From: SAR202 cluster bacterium
GTDB taxonomy: Bacteria; Chloroflexota; Dehalococcoidia; Lucifugimonadales; UBA826
Length of the DNA stretch: 6,032 nucleotides
Assembly (NCBI GenBank): GCA_009392675.1
Contig: VFFY01000173.1
Coordinates: 1 to 6,032 of the forward strand
Reading direction: 5' to 3'
Shown here: positions 1 to 4,695 of the stretch, in pieces
Layout: the number at the start of each line of letters is the position of its first letter
How positions within the stretch are numbered: the stretch's first letter is position 1
The notes under the pieces: generated by a model
Told to the model about the DNA's origin: nothing
Seen by the model: only the letters and a program-made list of their open reading frames with translations
The model's database searches: none
Made by a program: the position numbers and the translations under genes

Positions 1-484
1 CTTCTACTCCCTCCTTATCTTCTATCATCACACCAAGAAGCACATTTTCATTCGCGATGTCGTAATACGCTGGTTTTTCACTTTTACCAAAGGAGGAATC
101 TCTGCCACCACCCATCCCTCTCATGCCTTCTGGATGATACTTGGCCATTTCAACGAACGCTTCAGCCTCTTTTTTACTTTTACAATGAGGCCAAATTAAA
201 CCGGATGCGCCAATTTCCAATGTTTTTATTATTTGGTTATAAGGCCCGTGAGGTATTCTGACGAACACATCTATTTCGGAGGCACGTGCTGCTAATACAA
301 GTGTGGCGAGATCTTTGAAATCTGCGTGGCTGTGTTCCATGTCTACCCAAACGCACTCGTAACCAACTGATGCGATGGTTTCAACTACTGTGGGGTCAAA
401 AACCCTATTTATCTCCGGTACTTTAATGGTTTTACCATTCAATAATTCAGACTTTGTACGGTTTTTTTGGTAATTATTAGTCAT
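1..484 (-). CDS. HpcH/HpaI-type aldolase (citrate lyase beta-like family), C-terminus beyond the window
   Basis: The first 161 residues of an aldolase of the HpcH/HpaI family, whose members are metal-dependent class II enzymes that cleave or form hydroxy-oxo-acids. My own translation is open to the window edge. Visible family marks are WVDMEHS (46-52, with the His of the catalytic loop), VRIP (75-78, the conserved Arg), LEIGASGLIWPH (89-100), the YHPEGMRG turn (116-123) and MIED (153-156), whose Glu155 is expected to bind the metal. The second metal ligand (an Asp) lies outside the window. Full-length members have about 250-270 residues, so about 60% is present. The ATG at 484-482 is supported by a GGAG at 495-492, 7 bases upstream. 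This start overlaps the stop of the upstream monooxygenase gene by 8 bases, so the two are probably co-transcribed and translationally coupled. The family is clear, but the substrate is not: 4-hydroxy-2-oxo-heptanedioate, 2-keto-3-deoxy-rhamnonate or malyl-CoA-like substrates all occur among relatives. Confidence 0.88.
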   Translation of the reverse strand, partial: MTNNYQKNRTKSELLNGKTIKVPEINRVFDPTVVETIASVGYECVWVDMEHSHADFKDLATLVLAARASEIDVFVRIPHGPYNQIIKTLEIGASGLIWPHCKSKKEAEAFVEMAKYHPEGMRGMGGGRDSSFGKSEKPAYYDIANENVLLGVMIEDKEGVE

Positions 485-1601
485 TTGAATTCTCCGGGGC
501 AATCGATTGGTTAATTCTGGAACTTAACGTTGGGATTACTTCATTTTGAAAAAGAGCCATACTGTTTAACCAATCTCTTTTATCAGATTCATCTATCCAG
601 TCGAATGACATATTTATCAGGGTTCCGAAAGGACCGAGATATTCTGAGATTTCTTGAAGACGGGTAATTACAGTTTCGACTGATCCCGCAATGACTAGTT
701 CATTGATGAGGTAATCTTCAGTAATCTCGCTATCTGGTTCGTTCGGGTCTGACTTCATAATCGCAAGACCCGGTCCTTTTTTTATGGCGGATGCTAAATA
801 TTTATAGGCCTTGGCTATACTGTTATTTCTTGCTTTTTTGATCGCTTCCTCATCAGAATCAGCGATGAATATGGTCCGTGCAAGTTTCCAGTTAGACCTG
901 TCGGGCTCGGTATTCACTAATCTGCTAGACCTTGAATAGGTTTCCCAATTGTCTTTTAGAACGGGCAAAGAAGTTATTGAGTGGCTGAAAGGGGAAAATC
1001 CGTATTTAGCGGCTATTTTCGCCGAATTTGAGTTATATCCTGTGATTGGAACAGAAATCGGAGGATAAGGCGTTTGTAATGGTTTTTGAATTTTGCCGTA
1101 GCCAATATTTTCATCACTACTTTTCAACACTATATTCCAATACTTACCGGTGATTTCATAGGGAGGCTCTTTTTCCCACATCTCCAATATCATGCCCATT
1201 GATTCTTCTGACATTTTCTGCATTTCTGAACTTTGAAGATTGTACAGTTCAAAATCCGATGGAGCTCCACCATGCCCAAAGGCGAGGTTAAGGCGACCAT
1301 GCGAAAAATGGTCCAAAAATGAAAGTCTATTTGCTACTTGGGCGGGATGATGAAAATTCAAAAGGAGAGGTGCAGGTCCAATTCTTATTTGTTCAGTTTG
1401 CCTGAATCCAGCGGCTATGAACATTTCAGGACTGACGATTGGCTCCCATGACAAAGTGTGATGCTCACCAACCCAAAACTCATCGATTCCTAATTTATCG
1501 GACTCAATTAGCAGTTCCATGTCCTCATCGTGACATTGAGCCAATTCTTTGTCAGGAGGATGAAACGGCATTATGAAAATCCCAGATTTTATGTTCGGCA
1601 T
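477..1601 (-). CDS. LLM-class (luciferase-like) flavin-dependent monooxygenase, LimB/luciferase-alpha-like
   Basis: A complete 374-residue TIM-barrel flavin monooxygenase of the bacterial-luciferase superfamily. Members use reduced FMN from a separate reductase and O2 to hydroxylate, epoxidise or insert oxygen into small organic molecules in the cytoplasm. Visible marks are FWVGEHH (42-48), the SPEMFIAA segment (57-64), FHHPAQVANR (83-92), LDHFSHGR (96-103) followed by the glycine-rich FGHGG (108-112), and PPISVPITGYNSNSAKIAAKYG in two parts at about 180-201 (flavin phosphate side of the barrel). The layout resembles proteins annotated as limonene 1,2-monooxygenase or luciferase alpha-like, but I cannot assign the substrate. 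The ATG at 1601-1599 follows a weak GGTGGGG (1615-1609), 7 bases upstream, and no better start is evident. It is first in a leftward operon with the overlapping aldolase gene and diverges from the hydrolase-LLM operon. No flavin reductase is encoded nearby. Confidence 0.9.
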   Translation of the reverse strand: MPNIKSGIFIMPFHPPDKELAQCHDEDMELLIESDKLGIDEFWVGEHHTLSWEPIVSPEMFIAAGFRQTEQIRIGPAPLLLNFHHPAQVANRLSFLDHFSHGRLNLAFGHGGAPSDFELYNLQSSEMQKMSEESMGMILEMWEKEPPYEITGKYWNIVLKSSDENIGYGKIQKPLQTPYPPISVPITGYNSNSAKIAAKYGFSPFSHSITSLPVLKDNWETYSRSSRLVNTEPDRSNWKLARTIFIADSDEEAIKKARNNSIAKAYKYLASAIKKGPGLAIMKSDPNEPDSEITEDYLINELVIAGSVETVITRLQEISEYLGPFGTLINMSFDWIDESDKRDWLNSMALFQNEVIPTLSSRINQSIAPENSND

Positions 1602-1608
1602 GTTAGAA

Positions 1609-1615
1609 CCCCACC
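1609..1615 (-). promoter_or_regulatory. Weak ribosome binding site of the leftward monooxygenase
   Basis: Read on the minus strand this is GGTGGGG, 7 bases before the ATG at 1601. It is purine-rich and correctly spaced but matches the AGGAGG consensus only partly. It is the best candidate to support that start. Confidence 0.4.
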
Positions 1616-1647
1616 AGATTGGATAAGCTAAAGTTCAGCATGATGGC

Positions 1648-1677
1648 AGTATAAATGCAACCAAACTAATCAAACAA
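1648..1677 (-). promoter_or_regulatory. Candidate sigma70-type promoter of the leftward monooxygenase-aldolase operon
   Basis: On the minus strand there is TTGTTT at 1677-1672, an 18-base spacer, and TATACT at 1653-1648. The -10 box matches TATAAT at five of six positions and the -35 box matches TTGACA at only three of six. Transcription would start near 1641, giving a leader of about 40 bases before the ATG at 1601. The distance is sensible, but AT-rich intergenic DNA produces such matches by chance. Confidence 0.4.
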
Positions 1678-1711
1678 ATTCTTAAAACGCCGGCTTTCCC
1701 ATGTTTTCAGC

Positions 1712-1717
1712 TATAAT
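1712..1717 (+). promoter_or_regulatory. Candidate -10 box of the rightward hydrolase-monooxygenase operon
   Basis: A perfect TATAAT lies 50 bases before the hydrolase ATG. Transcription would begin near 1724, giving a leader of about 44 bases. No convincing -35 hexamer sits 16-18 bases upstream (the bases there are GC-rich), and there is no extended-10 TG. If real, this promoter may need an activator. The 12-bp palindrome at 1735-1746 falls just downstream of the predicted start. Confidence 0.45.
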
Positions 1718-1734
1718 CGCGTAATTAGGCTTTG

Positions 1735-1746
1735 TTCATTAATGAA
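1735..1746. repeat. Perfect 12-bp palindrome TTCATTAATGAA, possible operator
   Basis: Each 6-base half is the exact reverse complement of the other, with no spacer. The site lies in the divergent intergenic region, between the TATAAT at 1712-1717 and the hydrolase Shine-Dalgarno site at 1755. A repressor bound here could block the rightward operon. A half-site of this form is typical of helix-turn-helix dimers such as TetR or MarR proteins, but no regulator gene is present in the window to pair with it. Perfect AT-rich 12-mers can also occur by chance. Confidence 0.35.
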
Positions 1747-1754
1747 AACCATAT

Positions 1755-1759
1755 GAGGA
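1755..1759 (+). promoter_or_regulatory. Ribosome binding site of the alpha/beta hydrolase
   Basis: GAGGA lies 8 bases before the ATG at 1768 and fixes that start. A second purine stretch, AAGGA, directly abuts the ATG and is too close to act. Confidence 0.6.
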
Positions 1760-1767
1760 ATTAAGGA

Positions 1768-2565
1768 ATGGCAGGCGAAATTTCCAAATTTGAAGAGCAA
1801 GAAATAATGATTCCTGAAGGAAAACTTCAAATGCGGATCGCTGGGGAAGGAGAGCCATTGCTGCTGCTCCACGGTGAGTTGGGTTTTCCTGGTTGGATGA
1901 AGTACCACCGAACATTGTCAGAACAATATAGAGTTATGGCTCCAAGCCATCCTGGGTATGACGGATCAGATAGATTGGACTGGGCTATGCACGTAAGTGA
2001 TCTAGCCGGAGTGTATCTTCAGGTTTTGGATGATCTTGAATTATCTGGAATCAAGATGGTGGGCTTTTCGATGGGAGGTTGGTTGGCTGCAGAAATGGCT
2101 GCGATGGACCCAGGTAAGTTTTCCAAACTTGTGCTTGTCGGACCAATGGGAGTTAAACCAGAGAAAGGTGAGATTTACGATCTTTTTCTCAATGTGGCAA
2201 CTGAATTTTTGGAAGAGAGTTTTGTGGACCCAAATTTGGTGGAAGAATATGGCATTATAAGGCCTGATGAACCTTCTCCAGAACAGGAGGAATCGTGGGA
2301 AGTGGCACGGGAGCAATCTTCGAGATTGGCATGGAAACCTTTTATGTATAACCCAACATTGCCTTACTTGTTGCGAAGATTAAAAACACTTCAAACACTC
2401 ATAATTTCAGGTAAACAAGATTCTATAGTTCCTCTCGATTCACTGAGAATATATAACGAATCGATACCGGGGTCCTCACTAAGTCTAATAGACCAGAGCG
2501 GACATAGGCCAGAGATAGAAAAACCTGAGGATTTTCTTAAATTAGTAACAAATTTCCTTAAATAA
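1768..2565 (+). CDS. Alpha/beta-fold hydrolase with complete Ser-Asp-His triad
   Basis: A complete 265-residue cytoplasmic alpha/beta hydrolase, the usual length for single-domain members. Seen in order: the LLLLHG oxyanion strand (31-36), the SHPGYDGSD loop (60-68), the nucleophile elbow GFSMGG (99-104) with Ser101, a helical cap region at about 125-205, the acid strand IISGKQDSIVP (212-222) with Asp218, and SGHRPEIEKPEDF (244-256) with His246. No signal peptide or membrane segment is seen. The fold includes esterases, lactonases, meta-cleavage C-C hydrolases and epoxide hydrolases. The Ser nucleophile argues against haloalkane dehalogenases and epoxide hydrolases, which use Asp. The gene is first in a rightward operon, 30 bases before an LLM monooxygenase, so a natural inference is hydrolysis of an ester or lactone made by a flavin monooxygenase. 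The substrate is unknown. Confidence 0.9.
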   Translation: MAGEISKFEEQEIMIPEGKLQMRIAGEGEPLLLLHGELGFPGWMKYHRTLSEQYRVMAPSHPGYDGSDRLDWAMHVSDLAGVYLQVLDDLELSGIKMVGFSMGGWLAAEMAAMDPGKFSKLVLVGPMGVKPEKGEIYDLFLNVATEFLEESFVDPNLVEEYGIIRPDEPSPEQEESWEVAREQSSRLAWKPFMYNPTLPYLLRRLKTLQTLIISGKQDSIVPLDSLRIYNESIPGSSLSLIDQSGHRPEIEKPEDFLKLVTNFLK

Positions 2566-2584
2566 TGGTAAATTAGCCCAGATA

Positions 2585-2592
2585 GGGAGGAG
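2585..2592 (+). promoter_or_regulatory. Strong ribosome binding site of the second monooxygenase
   Basis: GGGAGGAG, with its core GGAGG at 2586-2590, lies 5 bases before the ATG at 2596. It sits in the 30-base gap after the hydrolase stop. It supports the chosen start and co-transcription without overlap. Confidence 0.7.
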
Positions 2593-2595
2593 CAT

Positions 2596-3870
2596 ATGTT
2601 CATAGGACATTTTACGGAGAGGCCATATCAAGACCCAAAATCTGGCTACTTTGGGGCCACTGGTAAGTCGATCAAGGATTTGACCGTTAGCAATGACATT
2701 TATGATCCAATATTAGGATCCGACCTGTACAACAGGTACTTAGATGAAAAAATTTATGCGGAGGAGATGGGGTTTGATGGGTTGATGTTGAATGAACACC
2801 ATAGCAGCCCTTTCTGCATGGGTAGTGCAGTTAACGTAGAAGCTTCTATTCTTGCTCGTATTACGAATAGGGCAAAGATAGTACTTTTGGGTAATGTTCT
2901 TCCTATATGGGATGACCCGCTTTGGTTGGTTGAACAACTAGCGACCATTGATATGATTTCCAAGGGACGGTTGGTTTCCGGATGGGTTCGAGGTACTGCT
3001 AGAGAGAGTGTTTCTCATAATTCACCTCCTGCATATAACTGGGAAAGATTTCAAGAGGCACATGACTTCATCATTAAGGCATGGACTGAACCAGGACCTT
3101 TTAGATGGGAAGGGAAACATTACCAATACCGATATGTTAACCCTTGGGTGAGACCATACCAGAAGCCACATCCTCCCATAATGCTTCCAGGTGTTGTTAG
3201 TAGAGATTCAATCATATGGGCAGCGAGGCAACGAATTCCCTACATAATGCTTGCTACGCAATTAGAGCCAACAAGACAATCTTTTGAAGTTTATAAAGAG
3301 ACAGCTATAGAAGAAGGTTATGAAGCAGGTCCTCAGAATTTTGGATACCTGTGGAAAGTTCACGTGGATGAAACTGAGGAACTTGCAGAGGAAGTTGCGA
3401 GAAAGTTTGTGCAAGGCCCTAGTAACCCGTTCAACGCAGGGAACGAAGGTACTGCGAACCCGGCTCTAAATAAACTTCCAGGCATGACTTCACGTAGACG
3501 GACACTTCCAACTGCACAAGTTGCTACCGCTAACAGGGGAGGTCAGTTATCAAGATCCTTTGAAGATCAAGTTTCAGACCATACAATAATATCTGGTACA
3601 CCTAAGACTGTTATACCGAAAATACGTCACGTTCTTGAATATCTCAGACCAGGCTCAGTGTTCTTCTGGGATGGTGACGGAGCTATGACTCATGACGATC
3701 AGATGAGAAGCCTTAGGCTTATGGGGGAGGAAGTGTTGCCGGCTGTGAGAGAAATAGCGGATGAACTAGGACTAGATAGCCCCTTTGAAGTTGATCCCAA
3801 GACAGGGAAAAAATTTGATGCAATGGAATCTGGAAGCGCCGACGAAATTGCTGCTACCCCCGGAGATTAA
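2596..3870 (+). CDS. LLM-class flavin-dependent oxidoreductase, long GHFTERPYQDP-type
   Basis: A complete 424-residue luciferase-like monooxygenase, longer than the gene at 477-1601 and from a different subgroup. Visible marks are an N-terminal strand with GHFTERPYQDP (4-14), EEMGFDGLMLNEHH (56-69), LLGNVLPIWDDPLW (97-110), the family segment EQLATIDMISKGRL (113-126) leading to SGWVRGT (128-134), YQKPHPPIMLPGV at about residues 188-200, the late segment SGTPKTVIPKIRHVLEYL and MRSLRLMGEEVLPAVREI. A region at about 275-330 that looks polar and flexible interrupts the barrel, and the last 30 residues form an acidic tail. Members bind FMN, use O2 and need an external reductase. Some relatives carry out Baeyer-Villiger, desulfurisation or hydroxylation reactions, and I cannot choose among these. 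I recall very similar proteins from marine and soil Chloroflexota, though this cannot be checked here. It shares an operon with the hydrolase and ends before a strong inverted repeat. Confidence 0.9.
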   Translation: MFIGHFTERPYQDPKSGYFGATGKSIKDLTVSNDIYDPILGSDLYNRYLDEKIYAEEMGFDGLMLNEHHSSPFCMGSAVNVEASILARITNRAKIVLLGNVLPIWDDPLWLVEQLATIDMISKGRLVSGWVRGTARESVSHNSPPAYNWERFQEAHDFIIKAWTEPGPFRWEGKHYQYRYVNPWVRPYQKPHPPIMLPGVVSRDSIIWAARQRIPYIMLATQLEPTRQSFEVYKETAIEEGYEAGPQNFGYLWKVHVDETEELAEEVARKFVQGPSNPFNAGNEGTANPALNKLPGMTSRRRTLPTAQVATANRGGQLSRSFEDQVSDHTIISGTPKTVIPKIRHVLEYLRPGSVFFWDGDGAMTHDDQMRSLRLMGEEVLPAVREIADELGLDSPFEVDPKTGKKFDAMESGSADEIAATPGD

Positions 3871-3880
3871 GGCAAATAAC

Positions 3881-3922
3881 ATGAATCTCTCTGAGATCAT
3901 CAAAATTTCTAGAGAGATTCAT
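3881..3922. terminator. Probable bidirectional terminator between convergent genes
   Basis: A perfect 12-bp inverted repeat, ATGAATCTCTCT (3881-3892) and AGAGAGATTCAT (3911-3922), encloses an 18-base loop. It lies in the 63-base gap between the plus-strand monooxygenase stop (3870) and the minus-strand SDR stop (3934), so one hairpin could serve both operons. Only short T-runs follow (TTTT at 3926-3929 on the plus strand, TTATTT on the minus), and the stem is AT-rich. It may therefore be an inefficient terminator, or a 3'-end stabilising hairpin. Confidence 0.6.
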
Positions 3923-3933
3923 ACATTTTGATC

Positions 3934-4665
3934 TTATGCGAACCGGTTCCAGGTCGGGTTAATTAAAACCTCATTTATTGTTACGTGCGGTGGTTGCTTC
4001 GCGAGAAACAATATGAGCTCACCAAGATCTTCTGATTGAAGTATTCTGGCCTGATCCTCGGCACTCACAGGTACGGGACGTTGTTCCAAGATCGGTGTAG
4101 CTACTTCTCCAGGGCATAATGCTGTGGCTCGGATTCCGTTGTTTCTTTCCTCGACGATTAAACTGGCAGTCATTGCGTTCATTGCATGTTTGGCAGAAGT
4201 GTAAGCAGGTCCTGTTAAGGCTCCGGCACTTTTGGCAGCCATGGAAGAAACGTTAATGATAAGGCCGCCTCCGTTGCTTCTCATAGAAGGGAGTACCGCT
4301 TGGCAGCAGTAGAAAGCCCCATTCAAATCTATATTTATGACTTTATTCCAGTCTTCAATGGAGACTACCGGCCAATTGCGTTCTCTAACATTGAGGCCTG
4401 CGCTGAATACACCTATGTCTATCTGCCCATATTGGTTCAATATCGAGTCGGCGACTGATAGAACAGCATCATTATCTGAAACGTCTAGAGGTTGTATCAA
4501 AACGTCCCCGGGGATTTTTGAGGCTACATTTTCCAGCACATCCTGTCTTCGCCCTGAAAGGACCACTTTGCAGCCGGCTTCCGCTAATTTTATGGCACCA
4601 GATTCCCCAATACCTGTCCCAGCCCCGGTTATCCAGGCTACTTGACCTTGAATATCTTCTAACAT
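3934..4665 (-). CDS. Classical short-chain dehydrogenase/reductase (SDR)
   Basis: A complete 243-residue cytoplasmic NAD(P)-dependent SDR of the classical type (about 250 residues), which interconverts alcohols and ketones or reduces related C=O or C=C bonds. Seen in order: the dinucleotide motif TGAGTGIG (13-20), SGRR (37-40) at the end of beta-2, LDVSD (60-64), FSAG (87-90) in place of the usual NNAG, INIDLNGAF (110-118), IINVSS (136-141), Tyr155 and Lys159 in the YTSAK active-site motif, and CPGEVATP (184-191). Arg39/Arg40 after beta-2 suggests NADP(H) preference. Position 113 is Asp where classical members usually carry the tetrad Asn. I confirmed that codon as GAT on the minus strand. 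The ATG at 4665-4663 has an AAGGAG 6 bases upstream. It follows the halogenase-like gene by 30 bases, so the two probably form one operon. The substrate is not predictable. Confidence 0.92.
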   Translation of the reverse strand: MLEDIQGQVAWITGAGTGIGESGAIKLAEAGCKVVLSGRRQDVLENVASKIPGDVLIQPLDVSDNDAVLSVADSILNQYGQIDIGVFSAGLNVRERNWPVVSIEDWNKVINIDLNGAFYCCQAVLPSMRSNGGGLIINVSSMAAKSAGALTGPAYTSAKHAMNAMTASLIVEERNNGIRATALCPGEVATPILEQRPVPVSAEDQARILQSEDLGELILFLAKQPPHVTINEVLINPTWNRFA

Positions 4666-4670
4666 AGTTT

Positions 4671-4677
4671 TCTCCTT
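4671..4677 (-). promoter_or_regulatory. Ribosome binding site of the SDR
   Basis: On the minus strand AAGGAGA (4677-4671) precedes the ATG at 4665 by 5-6 bases. It is a near-consensus Shine-Dalgarno site in the short gap after the halogenase-like gene. Confidence 0.7.
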
Positions 4678-4695
4678 AATTACTATTTAATTGCG

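Noticed and set aside
1689..1694. GCCGGC as a -35 element for the TATAAT at 1712
   Set aside because: The 17-base spacing is right, but it shares almost nothing with TTGACA. It is a chance 6-base palindrome.
1711..1908. 65-residue minus-strand frame covering the divergent promoter region
   Set aside because: It overlaps the hydrolase start, promoter and palindrome, has no family resemblance, and its start lies deep in the hydrolase gene.
2041..2316. Open frames inside the hydrolase gene on both strands (2030-2260 plus, 2041-2316 minus)
   Set aside because: They are out-of-frame shadows of a clear alpha/beta hydrolase, with compositionally odd translations rich in Trp, Phe and His.
4337..4645. 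102-residue open frame on the plus strand
   Set aside because: It lies wholly antisense to the SDR, whose motifs are intact. Its translation shows no recognisable domain and it has no ribosome binding site.
4666..4695. Separate promoter for the SDR in the 30-base gap
   Set aside because: The gap is AT-rich and holds a good ribosome binding site, but there is no room for a -35/-10 pair outside the upstream gene. Co-transcription is simpler.
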